The notes under the pieces: generated by a model | The model's database searches: none | What the model was told of the DNA's origin: nothing | Seen by the model: the letters and a program-made list of their open reading frames with translations, nothing else | Assembly (NCBI GenBank): GCA_029558435.1 | Contig: JAKQEZ010000607.1 | Span: 1 to 40,470 of the forward strand | Reading direction: 5' to 3' | From: Bacteroidota bacterium | Lineage (GTDB): Bacteria; Bacteroidota; Bacteroidia; Flavobacteriales; Crocinitomicaceae | Length of the DNA: 40,470 bases | In this document: positions 1-9,421 of the stretch, in pieces | Layout of the letters: every line of letters starts with the position of its first letter | Position numbering within the stretch: position 1 is the stretch's first letter | Made by a program: the position numbers and the translations under genes

Positions 1-2733
1 ACCTCTAAACGTCAGAGTGATAATATTTTGATTTTTGACTTGAACAGTAGCAACCCAGAATACGACATGACGTTTTTGCAAAACTATGCTGAAATCAATA
101 TTTTGCCGCGTATTAAGCGTGTAAATGGTGTGGGTGAAGCCATGATTTTTAGTCAGAACAACTACTCTATGCGTATTTGGTTGCGCCCCGATGTGATGGC
201 AAGTTATGGATTAGTTCCAAGTGATATTGCTGCTGCATTGGCCGAGCAAAACTTAGAAGCTGCACCAGGTCAATTGGGAGAAAACAGCGATCAATCGTTC
301 CAATACGTCTTAAAATACAAAGGGCGTTTAAAAAGTGTAGAAGAATTTGAAGACATCGTTATCAATTCTACCGAAAATGGTGAAATTTTAAAATTGGGCG
401 ATGTTGCTCGAGTTGAATTGGGTTCACAAACCTATGCCGGAATGACCTATTCTAACGGTAAACAAGGTGTGGGTATTGCCATTGCACAAACATCAGGCTC
501 CAATGCACAAGATGTAATCAAAGGTGTAATGAAAGTTATTGATGAAGTTAAAGTAAACTTCCCACAAGGAATTGATGTAGCAGTACTATCAAATGCTAAC
601 GATTTCTTAGAGGCATCCATTTCAAAAGTAATTCAAACCTTAATTGAAGCATTTATATTAGTGTTTTTGGTAGTATTCATCTTTTTGCAAGATTGGCGTT
701 CTACCATCATACCTGCAATTTCGGTTCCAGTTGCCATCATTGGTACGTTCTTCTTTTTAAGTTTATTTGGGTTTACCATTAACTTGCTAACCTTATTTGC
801 ATTGGTGTTGGCTGTTGGTATTGTGGTGGATGATGCCATTGTCGTCGTTGAAGCGGTGCACGCTAAAATGGAACAAGGTGAAAAAGACCCTAAAAAAGCA
901 GCTCATAGCGCCATGAACGAAATTAGTGGAGCAATTATTTCCATTACCTTGGTTATGGCAGCCGTGTTTATTCCTGTTACGTTCATCAGTGGCTCGGCAG
1001 GGGTTTTCTACAAACAATTTGGTATCACCTTGGCTGTTGCGATTTTTATTTCGGCTATTAACGCCCTAACGTTGTCTCCAGCTCTTTGTGCATTGATTTT
1101 AAAACCGCACGAACACGAAGAGGGTAAGAAAAAGAATTTTGTTCGTCGTTTCTTTGATTATTTCAACATTGCTTTTGAAAAAACAACAGAGAAATATAAA
1201 AAATCGGCTCAATTTTTCATTCACAAAAAATGGTTGGCCTTTACCGTTATTGCTGTTTTTGCAGGTTTGTTTGTGTTAATCATGAATTCTAGACCAAAAG
1301 CATTTGTTCCAAACGAAGACGTTGGTGGAGTGATGTCGGATATTACATTGCCTCCTGGTACATCGGTTGAAGAATCTGAACGTGTGTTGTTGGATATTGA
1401 AAATAAAATCAAAGATATTCCAGGCATAAGCAACATTCTTCGTATCTCTGGATTTAGCTTAATCAGTGGTTCTGGTTCCAACTATGGAATGATTATCATC
1501 CGATTAAAAAACTGGAACGAACGTAAAGAAGCGGGACAAGACCAAGCATCCATTGTGCAAGAGTTGTTTAAACGAACAGCAAGTGTAAAAGATGCAAAAG
1601 TGATTTTCTTCCCTCGTCCAACCATCATGGGATTTGGTTTCAGCAGTGGATTTGAATTCGAATTGCAAGATCAAAAAGGTGGAACAATTGAAGAATTGAA
1701 TGAGGTTAATCAAAAATTATTGGCAGCATTGAATGCGCGTCCCGAAATTCAGTTTGCAGCAACATCCTTCTCACCTAATTATCCGCAATACCAAATTGAT
1801 TTGAATGTTCCTGCGATCAAACGTGCTGGATTAACAGTTAAAGATGTTTTGAGTACCTTGCAAGGTTATTTTGGTGGGGTTTATGCCTCTGATTTCAACC
1901 GTTTTGGTAAACAATACCGTGTAATGTATCAAGCAGAACCTGAGTTTAGAGCCAATACAGAATCACTCAACCACATCATGGTTAGAAACAATAAAGGCGA
2001 AATGGCTCCAATTTCACAGTTCATCGAATTGAAAAAAGTGTTTGGTCCGCAAGCCATAAACCGTTTCAACTTGTTTACTTCTGTTCATATTCAAGGTGGT
2101 CCAAGTGAAGGTTATAGTACAGGAGATGCCATCAAAGCAATTGAAGAAGTGGCAAAAGAAACACTTCCACTGGGGTATGGTTACGAATTCTCTGGTATGA
2201 GCCGTGAGGAAATCAATGCAGGTAGCCAAACCATCTATATTTTCTTATTGTGTTTGGTATTTGTTTACTTCTTATTAGCAGCGCAATACGAAAGTTACAT
2301 GTTGCCTTTGGCAGTAATTCTTTCATTGCCTGTGGGATTAGCTGGTGCATTCATTTTTGCGTGGATGTTTGATGTGAGCAATAACATTTATGTGCAAATT
2401 ACACTAATTATGCTCATCGGATTATTGGCCAAAAATGCCATTCTGATTGTAGAATTTGCCCATGAAGCCCGCAAAAAAGGTGCAGCAATTTTTGATGCAG
2501 CAATTGAAGGAGCTCGTTCACGTTTCCGTCCAATTTTAATGACCTCTTTTGCATTTATTTTTGGGTTATTGCCTTTAATGTTTGCAAAAGGTGCTGGTGC
2601 AATTGGTAACAACGCAATCGGTACAAGTGCAATTGGAGGGATGCTCATCGGTACATTGTTAGGAGTGTTTGTAATTCCGGGGTTGTACGTTGTGTTCCAA
2701 ATTCTCCATGAAAAAGTATCAAGTAAAAAATAA
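1..2733 (+). CDS. RND efflux pump, inner-membrane permease (AcrB/HAE1 type), 5'-truncated
   Basis: Proton-driven resistance-nodulation-division transporter of the inner membrane, which would export drugs or other hydrophobic compounds through a periplasmic adaptor and an outer-membrane channel. The reading frame is open from base 1, so the start lies outside the window. About 910 residues are visible against a usual 1,030-1,060, so TM1 and part of the first porter subdomain are missing. The TM4 signature VDDAIVVVE with its paired aspartates (near base 830) and the TM10 segment [14 protein letters not shown] with its lysine (near base 2430) are both present, so the proton relay looks intact. 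The next gene, 21 nt downstream, is the matching outer-membrane factor. The membrane-fusion adaptor is presumably upstream of the window. Family assignment is firm; substrate is unknown. Confidence 0.95.
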   Translation, partial: TSKRQSDNILIFDLNSSNPEYDMTFLQNYAEINILPRIKRVNGVGEAMIFSQNNYSMRIWLRPDVMASYGLVPSDIAAALAEQNLEAAPGQLGENSDQSFQYVLKYKGRLKSVEEFEDIVINSTENGEILKLGDVARVELGSQTYAGMTYSNGKQGVGIAIAQTSGSNAQDVIKGVMKVIDEVKVNFPQGIDVAVLSNANDFLEASISKVIQTLIEAFILVFLVVFIFLQDWRSTIIPAISVPVAIIGTFFFLSLFGFTINLLTLFALVLAVGIVVDDAIVVVEAVHAKMEQGEKDPKKAAHSAMNEISGAIISITLVMAAVFIPVTFISGSAGVFYKQFGITLAVAIFISAINALTLSPALCALILKPHEHEEGKKKNFVRRFFDYFNIAFEKTTEKYKKSAQFFIHKKWLAFTVIAVFAGLFVLIMNSRPKAFVPNEDVGGVMSDITLPPGTSVEESERVLLDIENKIKDIPGISNILRISGFSLISGSGSNYGMIIIRLKNWNERKEAGQDQASIVQELFKRTASVKDAKVIFFPRPTIMGFGFSSGFEFELQDQKGGTIEELNEVNQKLLAALNARPEIQFAATSFSPNYPQYQIDLNVPAIKRAGLTVKDVLSTLQGYFGGVYASDFNRFGKQYRVMYQAEPEFRANTESLNHIMVRNNKGEMAPISQFIELKKVFGPQAINRFNLFTSVHIQGGPSEGYSTGDAIKAIEEVAKETLPLGYGYEFSGMSREEINAGSQTIYIFLLCLVFVYFLLAAQYESYMLPLAVILSLPVGLAGAFIFAWMFDVSNNIYVQITLIMLIGLLAKNAILIVEFAHEARKKGAAIFDAAIEGARSRFRPILMTSFAFIFGLLPLMFAKGAGAIGNNAIGTSAIGGMLIGTLLGVFVIPGLYVVFQILHEKVSSKK

Positions 2734-2754
2734 GAATTCAAAATTGTAAAAACA

Positions 2755-4176
2755 ATGAAATCGAGATATTATAATTTAGTAATTGGTATTGCAACGGTTG
2801 GTATGCTATCTGGTTGTGGGGTGATTACAAAAAAGTATGAAAAACCGACCATTTCTGAAGAGCAACAAAAAGGGTTGTTTCGCGACCACACCTCGCAAGA
2901 CACTACAACCCTTGCAGATGTCAAATGGCAAGACTTTTTTCAAGACGAGCACTTAAAAGCGTTGATTCAAGAAGGATTGGATAAAAACTATGACTTGCAA
3001 AATGCAATTCTTCAAATTTCAACTGCTGAAAATACGCTCAAACAATCCAAACAAGCATTTGCGCCCAGCTTGGATTTTACACCGCAAGTGACCTATAATA
3101 AAATGTCACAAAATGCACTTAATTTTCCTTCCAATGTCAATATCAACTTGCAAACAACTTCTGTTTCACTTGGATTTTCAACCAATTGGGAAATTGAAAT
3201 TTGGGGTAAATTAACAGCCGCAAAAAGAAGTGCTCAAGCTGCATGGATGAAATCAATCGCATCGCAAAATGCAGTTAAAACGGCGTTAATTGCCACCATT
3301 GCTGAATCGTATTATACCTTATTGGCTTTGGACAAGCAATTGGCAATTACAGAAGAAACCATTAATATTCGTGAAAAATCGGTTGCTGCCATCAAAGCAT
3401 TGAAAGAATCTGGAAGTTTGTCGGGTGCAGATGTTGTGCAAGCAGAATCCAATTTATACGCTGCTCAAGTTACCATTCCCGATTTAAAACGTTCAATTCG
3501 TGAGTTAGAGAATACGTTGTGTGTTTTGACGGTTAAACCTTTGCAACCAATTGCACGTGGTGAATTTGATAGCCAATCAATGCCTATGATGCTTCATGTA
3601 GGTGTTCCTGCGCAGTTATTGGCAAATCGTCCGGATGTTACAGCTGCCGAACTTGGGTTTAGACAAGCATTTGAAGTTACCAACGTAGCACGTGCTTCAT
3701 TTTACCCTTCTTTGCGCCTTACATCGGGAACAGGAGGAATAAGTGCTTTAACTACACGTACGTTGTTTGACCCAGCTAGTATCTTTGTAAATTTAGTAGG
3801 AGGTTTGGTTCAACCTATTTTTCAACGTGGTGTTTTAAAAACCAATCTAAGAAATGCAAAAGTTGCTCAACAACAAGCTTGGAATACGTTTGAAAAAACA
3901 TTGCTAACAGCAGGTCAAGAAGTTACCAATGCTTTGTATGCTTTTGAAACTGCTAAAGAAAAACAAGTAACACGTGTAAAGCAAATTGAAGCATTGGAAA
4001 AAGCAGTGGCGTTTAGAATGAGTTTGCTAGAATTTAGTAGCAACACCAATTACAACGATGTGTTAACATCTGAGCAAAACTTAATTTCAGCTCAATTGAC
4101 AGGTGTAAACGATAAATTGCAAGAATTCAAAGCAATGATTGCGCTTTACCGTTCACTTGGTGGCGGTTGGAAGTAA
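2755..4176 (+). CDS. TolC/NodT-type outer-membrane efflux lipoprotein
   Basis: Outer-membrane channel of a tripartite efflux system, expected to form a trimeric beta-barrel with a long periplasmic alpha-helical tunnel. The protein is 473 residues, normal for the NodT family. The N-terminus MKSRYYNLVIGIATVGMLSGC is a lipoprotein signal with lipobox LSGC, so Cys21 should be acylated. Two outer-membrane-efflux repeats follow, with long helices rich in Ala, Gln and Lys, the family-typical segment LLANRPDVTAAELGFRQAF near the middle, and LYRSLGGGWK at the C-terminus. It starts 21 nt after the RND pump, almost certainly in one operon, and a good terminator follows its stop codon. Confidence 0.94.
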   Translation: MKSRYYNLVIGIATVGMLSGCGVITKKYEKPTISEEQQKGLFRDHTSQDTTTLADVKWQDFFQDEHLKALIQEGLDKNYDLQNAILQISTAENTLKQSKQAFAPSLDFTPQVTYNKMSQNALNFPSNVNINLQTTSVSLGFSTNWEIEIWGKLTAAKRSAQAAWMKSIASQNAVKTALIATIAESYYTLLALDKQLAITEETINIREKSVAAIKALKESGSLSGADVVQAESNLYAAQVTIPDLKRSIRELENTLCVLTVKPLQPIARGEFDSQSMPMMLHVGVPAQLLANRPDVTAAELGFRQAFEVTNVARASFYPSLRLTSGTGGISALTTRTLFDPASIFVNLVGGLVQPIFQRGVLKTNLRNAKVAQQQAWNTFEKTLLTAGQEVTNALYAFETAKEKQVTRVKQIEALEKAVAFRMSLLEFSSNTNYNDVLTSEQNLISAQLTGVNDKLQEFKAMIALYRSLGGGWK

Positions 4177-4199
4177 TTCAATAGCAGTTAAAAATAATT

Positions 4200-4231
4200 A
4201 AAGTGCATTCGTTTGAGTGCACTTTTTTTAT
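4200..4231 (+). terminator. Rho-independent terminator of the RND operon
   Basis: The 8-bp inverted repeat AAAGTGCA (4200-4207) / TGCACTTT (4218-4225) has a 10-nt loop and runs into a T tract, 23 nt after the stop of the outer-membrane factor. Confidence 0.85.
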
Positions 4232-4377
4232 AACCTTTGATTGACTTTATAGTTAGTCAGAGTAAGGGATTGAACGATTTTGAGCATTAATTTTGTCTAT
4301 TAAGCCTTAAATTCAAAGACAATCCTAATCTATCTTAGGTTTCAGTAGTAGCCAATTTTCAATAATACTCACAAAAA

Positions 4378-4399
4378 AATCCGCCCTTTCGAGCGGATT
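4378..4399 (-). terminator. Terminator of the secreted T9SS protein gene
   Basis: The inverted repeat AATCCGC (4378-4384) / GCGGATT (4393-4399) is followed, reading the minus strand, by a run of T (the A tract at 4373-4379). It lies just beyond the stop codon at 4423. The roughly 145 nt between this and the RND terminator hold nothing I can identify. Confidence 0.8.
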
Positions 4400-4422
4400 C
4401 TTCCAATTCAATATGCTTAGAA

Positions 4423-6411
4423 TTATTTTCTTACAATTAACTTTTGGTTTTTCACACCATTAGCAGTTGAAACAACTAAGAAATATGCACCAGCATTTAC
4501 TTCTTCTAAATTAATTTTTGTTGTTCCGTTAACAACAGTTGAAATAACAACTTTACCTGTCATATCCAACAATTGCACTGTTGCATCACCATCTACATTG
4601 GCAATGGTAACAAAATTTGAAGCAGGATTTGGATATACCGAAACAGCTTCTATTGTTGCTTTTTCTACACTTAAATTAGAAACAGTTACACATTCAGAAA
4701 CTACAGTACAACCTGAAGGTGTAGTAATCATCACTTTATAACTTCCGTTTTGAACTGGTGTGTATGTTTGTCCAGCTCCATTTGCAACTGGAGCACCCGT
4801 AGCACAGTCAATCCATAAATAAACAGCACCAGCTTGATTTGCAGTCAACACATTGTTATTGTTAGTTACTGTTGCATCAACTGGATTTACTGTAATTGTT
4901 AATGTTTGTGCTGTAGATGATCCACAACTATTTACGGCAGCAACTGTTACATCACCAGATGTAGCGCCAACTGTTAAATTAATAATGTTTGTTGTGCTTG
5001 TTCCTGTCCAATCAGCAGGGAAAGTCCAAACATAATTGGTAACTTCTGGATTTGATGCTACGTTAAATGCAGCATTATCTCCTTGACAAAAAGTTGTGTT
5101 ACCATTAATTGCAGAAGGTTGAGCTGGTAAATTTGAAATTGTTGCATTCAAAATACTAGCCGCAGAAGAACCACAAATGTTGTTGGCAACCACAGAAATC
5201 ATTCCTGCTTGTGTACCAATTGTTGCAACAATGCTGTTGGTTGTGCTTGCGCCTGTCCAATCTCCTGGCAAAGTCCATGTGTATGAATCAACTGTTACAT
5301 CGTTTGTTACAGCATACGTTTGTTGTGTACCTTCACATGCTATTGCATTACCCGAAATTGCTGACGGTTGAGCAGGCAATTCAGTTACGTTAATTGTAAA
5401 CGTTTCTGTAGTAGACTGACCACACACGTTGAATGCTTCAACTGTAATCGTTCCAGGTTGCCCAACAACTACGTCAATAGAGTTAGATGTACTTAAACCA
5501 CTCCAACCATTAGGCAATGTCCATACATAATAATCTACATTGGCATCTGCTGTTAATGTGTATGTTTCGTTTGATTGCTCACAAGGAGTTAAAGAACCAG
5601 TTGCAATTGTTGGTGCTGTTGGCAAAACGCAATAAGAAATAATAACCATTCCATTTGCTCCATTGCCACCTTTTGTAGAACCTGCCAAATCTGTTCTTCT
5701 GGCACCACTACCACCACCTCCAGGCAATGCACCTGGCTTTCCATCTTCATCTTGCAGAGTTGTTGGATCACCACCATTTCCACCACCTACAAGGCCTCCA
5801 AGTCCACCTGTTGAACCTGTTCCATTAGTTCCTGCTTGTGTTGTACCAGCGGCACCACCGCCACCCGCTCCAAATTCAGTCGTATTTGATGGAGCTCCGT
5901 TACCTCCAGCATATAAAAACAATGTACCAGCACTACCTCCTAAACCTGTAGCAGTACCAACGTTTCCTTCGCAATCACGGAAAGCACCACCTTGACCACC
6001 ATCCGCAGACACAATAGTTGTTCCAGCTAATTCTACTATCGTAGCACCTCCAGCTGCTCCATCTTGATTAGAAGTTCCACCAATACCTCCCTCACCAACA
6101 GTTATTGATAAAACATCGCTTGACGTTACAGCAAATGAGCCACTAGAAAAAGCTCCACCGCCACCTCCAGCAGCGCGAGGTTTAGCATAATTTAAAATGT
6201 GACTTTCGGCACCACCGCCGCCACCTCCAGCTCCCCAAACATCTATAGTGATGTTGGTAACGTTGGCTGGGACAGTCCATGTTTGTAAACCAACTGCTGA
6301 AATCGTATCTCTAATAATTTGACCAAATGAATTGAAACTCAATCCAAATGCAAAAATTCCTACGATCGCTTTTGAAAATAAATTTAAGAAAGTGATTCTT
6401 AACTTTGTCAT
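4423..6411 (-). CDS. Secreted glycine-rich/Ig-like repeat protein with T9SS type A sorting domain
   Basis: A 662-residue cell-surface or secreted protein, probably an adhesin, exported by Sec and then T9SS. Residues 1-30 are a signal peptide ending SFNSFG before Gln31. Residues about 59-255 are extremely glycine-rich, with runs such as AGGGGGGAE. Three tandem Ig/PKD-like repeats of about 85 residues follow (about 259-343, 344-427 and 428-510). Each begins LP-x-x-P, carries a YVWTLP- or YTWTLP-type core, and has two cysteines, the second in the context N-x-CG, which probably form a disulfide. A further domain with four cysteines follows. The tail from about 585 (YPNPASNFVTIANV ... KNQKLIVRK) is a classic type A sorting signal, cleaved during T9SS export. 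The ligand is unknown. A strong promoter and a terminator bracket the gene, so it is probably monocistronic. Confidence 0.93.
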   Translation of the reverse strand: MTKLRITFLNLFSKAIVGIFAFGLSFNSFGQIIRDTISAVGLQTWTVPANVTNITIDVWGAGGGGGGAESHILNYAKPRAAGGGGGAFSSGSFAVTSSDVLSITVGEGGIGGTSNQDGAAGGATIVELAGTTIVSADGGQGGAFRDCEGNVGTATGLGGSAGTLFLYAGGNGAPSNTTEFGAGGGGAAGTTQAGTNGTGSTGGLGGLVGGGNGGDPTTLQDEDGKPGALPGGGGSGARRTDLAGSTKGGNGANGMVIISYCVLPTAPTIATGSLTPCEQSNETYTLTADANVDYYVWTLPNGWSGLSTSNSIDVVVGQPGTITVEAFNVCGQSTTETFTINVTELPAQPSAISGNAIACEGTQQTYAVTNDVTVDSYTWTLPGDWTGASTTNSIVATIGTQAGMISVVANNICGSSAASILNATISNLPAQPSAINGNTTFCQGDNAAFNVASNPEVTNYVWTFPADWTGTSTTNIINLTVGATSGDVTVAAVNSCGSSTAQTLTITVNPVDATVTNNNNVLTANQAGAVYLWIDCATGAPVANGAGQTYTPVQNGSYKVMITTPSGCTVVSECVTVSNLSVEKATIEAVSVYPNPASNFVTIANVDGDATVQLLDMTGKVVISTVVNGTTKINLEEVNAGAYFLVVSTANGVKNQKLIVRK

Positions 6412-6439
6412 AGTAAATGATTTAATTAGTTAATGGGCG

Positions 6440-6470
6440 CAAATCTACACCTAAAATTAAATCTGACAAA
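6440..6470 (-). promoter_or_regulatory. Bacteroidota-type promoter of the T9SS adhesin gene
   Basis: On the minus strand TTTG (6470-6467), a 19-nt spacer and TAGATTTG (6447-6440) match the consensus TTTG-N17-23-TAnnTTTG exactly. The predicted start point leaves a leader of about 23-28 nt before the ATG at 6411. Confidence 0.75.
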
Positions 6471-6500
6471 ATTTTTAACAAATAAACGAATTAATGTGAA

Positions 6501-7760
6501 CTAATGAGAGATTTGTTCATCTGTTAAAGGCGTGTGTTTGTGTTTAAAAAGTACTGCAAATAAAACTGCAACAATCAAGGCATACAAAGCAAACGATAAC
6601 CAAACACCTGTCCAATCCAACGAACCATCGGCAAGTACAAAGTATTTATCGATAACCACACCACTGATAGAACTTCCCAAAATTGCCCCTACGCCATTGG
6701 TCATCATCATAAACATTCCTTGTGCACTGGCTCTAATTTTTGGATTTGCTGTAGTTTCTACGTAAAGAGAACCCGATACATTGAAAAAATCAAAAGCCAT
6801 TCCATACACAATACATGAAAGGATAATCATCCACAAGCCATCTGCTGGATTTCCATAAGCAAACAACCCAAAACGCAATACCCAAGCAAACATACTCATC
6901 AGCATTACGTTCTTAATTCCATAGCGTTTTAAGAAAAAAGGAATGGCAAGAATAAATAATGTTTCGGAAATTTGTGAAATTGACATAATGAGGGTAGAAT
7001 AGCGCACCACCAATGAATCTGCATATTGCGGTATTGCTTCAAAACTGGATAAAAAACTATCTCCATACATATTGGTCAACTGCAAAGCCCCACCCAACAG
7101 CATAGAAAAGAAGAAGAAAAGCGCCATTTTGTAATCGGCAAATAAATAAAACGCATCTTTGATAATATTTGACTTTTCAACCGATTTTCCGGTGTATTGT
7201 GGCGGACACTTAGGTAATACAAACAAAGAAAACAAGGCTAATAAAACTCCAGCAATTGCCGAAATATAAAACTGTCCCTCTGTTGCTTTATTTCCAGTTA
7301 AATTCGTAACCCACATCGCTGCAATAAAGCCTACAGTTCCCCAAACACGAATGGAAGGAAATACTTTTACAACATCTAAATTTCGTGATTTTAATATTTG
7401 ATAGGCAATAGAGTTAGACAACGCCAATGTAGGCATGTAACAAATCATAGCAAACAACACCACCCAGAAAAAAGTGGTGGAATCGTTGACTGTTGTTAAA
7501 TATAAAATTGCCGAAGCATTGCCTAAATGTAACAACGCATATAATTTCTCTGAGTTAATCCATTTATCTGCAATAAAACCAATTAAAGTTGGCATAAACA
7601 ACGATGAAATTCCCATTGTTGAGAAAATTGCACCAAATTCAGAAAACGACCATTTTAGGGTTTGACTACAATAAATACCAATAGTAATTAACCATGCGCC
7701 CCATACAAAAAATTGTAAGAAGCTCATAACGGTAAGTTTTAGTTTTAAATCTTTAAGCAT
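6501..7760 (-). CDS. Nucleoside permease, MFS family (NupG/XapB-like)
   Basis: Major-facilitator inner-membrane protein of 419 residues with about 12 hydrophobic segments, predicted to import nucleosides by proton symport. The opening LKLTVMSFLQFFVWGAWLITIG, the FSTMGISSLFMPTLIGFIADKW segment and the central FPSIRVWGTVGFIAA segment are typical of the nucleoside:H+ symporter family. The gene starts 14 nt after the bifunctional-nuclease gene, so the two are likely cotranscribed. That pairing would fit scavenging of nucleosides, though it may be coincidental. Substrate specificity cannot be read from the sequence. Confidence 0.88.
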   Translation of the reverse strand: MLKDLKLKLTVMSFLQFFVWGAWLITIGIYCSQTLKWSFSEFGAIFSTMGISSLFMPTLIGFIADKWINSEKLYALLHLGNASAILYLTTVNDSTTFFWVVLFAMICYMPTLALSNSIAYQILKSRNLDVVKVFPSIRVWGTVGFIAAMWVTNLTGNKATEGQFYISAIAGVLLALFSLFVLPKCPPQYTGKSVEKSNIIKDAFYLFADYKMALFFFFSMLLGGALQLTNMYGDSFLSSFEAIPQYADSLVVRYSTLIMSISQISETLFILAIPFFLKRYGIKNVMLMSMFAWVLRFGLFAYGNPADGLWMIILSCIVYGMAFDFFNVSGSLYVETTANPKIRASAQGMFMMMTNGVGAILGSSISGVVIDKYFVLADGSLDWTGVWLSFALYALIVAVLFAVLFKHKHTPLTDEQISH

Positions 7761-7774
7761 GTGATAAGTAGTAA

Positions 7775-8377
7775 TTAATTGGTAGAGCGATTGTTAATTT
7801 CATCTCTAATTTTTGAAGCCAATTCATATTCTTCATTGTGAATAGCTTCTTCTAATTTTCTCTTTAAATCGTCTAACGACATTTTTTGAAAAGGATTGCT
7901 TTGAGGCATCGTTTCATTCATTGCGCCTTCACTTTCAATGGCTTTTTCTCCTTCTTCTAATAAGTCATCGTCCAACAATATGCCGGCACTCGACAAAATG
8001 CTTTCCAGCGTATAAATTGGAGCACTAAAACGTACACCTATGGCAATGGCATCCGACGTGCGTGCGTCAATTTCATAAAAATCACCGTTTTGCTCGCAAA
8101 TAATTTTAGAAAAGAAAATTCCTTCCACCAAGTCATAAATAAAAATTTCTTTCACTTGAACCTCAAATGTAAGTGCAAACGCTTTAAACAAATCGTGTGT
8201 TAACGGTCGTGTAGGCGTCATTTTTTCCAATTCTATGGCAATTGCTTGTGCTTCAAATCCACCAATAATAATCGGTAATCTACGTTTACCTCCCGATTCT
8301 GCCAACACCAGCGCATAAGCGCCAGATTGCGTTTGACTGTATGAAAGTCCTACTATATCAAGTTTTATTTTATTCAT
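7775..8377 (-). CDS. Bifunctional nuclease family (BFN/DUF151) protein with C-terminal UVR motif
   Basis: A 200-residue protein of the BFN family, whose plant relatives have DNase and RNase activity and whose bacterial role is unsettled. The BFN domain covers about residues 1-133, with LAESGGKRRLPIIIGGFEAQAIAIELE and the conserved ARTSDAIAIGVRFSAPIY segment. An acidic linker follows, then a UVR-type helical hairpin at about 163-198 (LKRKLEEAIHNEEYELASKIRDEI), the motif by which UvrB and UvrC interact. This two-domain layout is usual in Bacteroidota. It precedes the nucleoside permease in the same direction. No clear promoter box was found in the short upstream gap, which also holds the etfA terminator. 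Confidence 0.9.
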   Translation of the reverse strand: MNKIKLDIVGLSYSQTQSGAYALVLAESGGKRRLPIIIGGFEAQAIAIELEKMTPTRPLTHDLFKAFALTFEVQVKEIFIYDLVEGIFFSKIICEQNGDFYEIDARTSDAIAIGVRFSAPIYTLESILSSAGILLDDDLLEEGEKAIESEGAMNETMPQSNPFQKMSLDDLKRKLEEAIHNEEYELASKIRDEINNRSTN

Positions 8378-8406
8378 TCTGATTGAAAGAGTTTTCTAAA
8401 ATAACA

Positions 8407-8443
8407 AAAAATAGGGAAGTATAAACTACACTTCCCTATTTTT
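8407..8443. terminator. Bidirectional-looking terminator after etfA
   Basis: A perfect 14-bp inverted repeat, AAAAATAGGGAAGT (8407-8420) / ACTTCCCTATTTTT (8430-8443), with a 9-nt loop. It lies 16 nt beyond the etfA stop and 30 nt upstream of the next minus-strand start. By position its job is to end the etfB-etfA transcript. Confidence 0.85.
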
Positions 8444-8458
8444 ATTGAATTTTATTAA

Positions 8459-9397
8459 TTAGTGAGAAGCTTTAAACTTCTTCACAGCTTCTGTTAAACG
8501 AGGTAATACTTCAAATGCATCGCCAACAACACCGTAATCAGCAGCTTTAAAGAATGGTGCTTCAGCATCTGTGTTAATTACCACAATTGTTTTAGAACCA
8601 TTAACTCCCGCCAAGTGTTGAATTGCACCAGAAATTCCAACTGCAATGTACAAGTTTGGACGAATAGCAATACCTGTTTGTCCAACGTGCTCGTGGTGAG
8701 GTCTCCAATCAGCATCAGAAACTGGACGTGAACATGCAGTTGCAGCACCCAAAGCTTTTGCTAAATCTTCAACAATTCCCCAGTTTTCTGGTCCTTTCAA
8801 ACCACGACCAGCAGAAACTACCAATTCAGCTTCTGGTAATGGAATTTCACCTTCTGGTTGTTTAGTAGCCAAAACTTTCACTTTTGCATCTCCTGCGTTG
8901 GCAGCAAAAGTTTCAACAGTTGCACTTCCACCACCATTTTCAGGTTGGATAGAGTTAGGCAACAATGAAATAATTTTTTTAGCTGTGTTTACTTTCACAC
9001 TTCCAAAAGCTTTTCCTGAAAATACGTTAACTTTCACAGAACCATCACCTTCTGGCAATGCAATTGCTCCTGAAACCAATCCAGCTTTCATACGAACAGC
9101 CAAACGAGGCGCTACGTTTTTCGCTACGTGGTCGTGTACAAAAACAATTGTGTTGGCACCAACTTGATTAGCAGCGTTTTCAACCAAGCGTGTTAATTGT
9201 TGGTCATCTGCTGCTGTCAACGATTTATCAACCAATACTTTTGATGCACCATACTCACCCAATTTAGCAAGTGCTGCATCATCAACATTACCATTTGTAA
9301 CAACGGTAACATCTCCTAATTTCTTTCCATAAGTCACGGCTTCAAAAGCATTTTTCCCGATTCCGTGTCCTGCATTAATATATACTAAAACTGACAT
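8459..9397 (-). CDS. etfA: Electron transfer flavoprotein subunit alpha
   Basis: FAD-binding subunit of ETF, which passes electrons from acyl-CoA and other dehydrogenases to ETF:quinone oxidoreductase. Its 312 residues are the usual bacterial length. The C-terminal FAD domain is clear: VVSAGRGLKGPENWGIVEDL, then SRPVSDADWRPHHEHVGQTG and the segment LYIAVGISGAIQHLAGV, all matching the family flavin-binding region. The N-terminal half is the Rossmann-like ETF domain. The gene follows etfB by 24 nt on the same strand, the standard order, and is closed by a strong hairpin. The symbol fixB is sometimes used for the same family, but no nitrogen-fixation context is present. Confidence 0.95.
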   Translation of the reverse strand: MSVLVYINAGHGIGKNAFEAVTYGKKLGDVTVVTNGNVDDAALAKLGEYGASKVLVDKSLTAADDQQLTRLVENAANQVGANTIVFVHDHVAKNVAPRLAVRMKAGLVSGAIALPEGDGSVKVNVFSGKAFGSVKVNTAKKIISLLPNSIQPENGGGSATVETFAANAGDAKVKVLATKQPEGEIPLPEAELVVSAGRGLKGPENWGIVEDLAKALGAATACSRPVSDADWRPHHEHVGQTGIAIRPNLYIAVGISGAIQHLAGVNGSKTIVVINTDAEAPFFKAADYGVVGDAFEVLPRLTEAVKKFKASH

Positions 9398-9421
9398 ATC
9401 TACTTTGTATAAAATTAATAA

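Noticed and set aside
5663..5995. 110-residue proline-rich reading frame on the plus strand
   Set aside because: It is the complement of the glycine-rich part of the T9SS adhesin; glycine codons read backward give proline and alanine. No start context or promoter.
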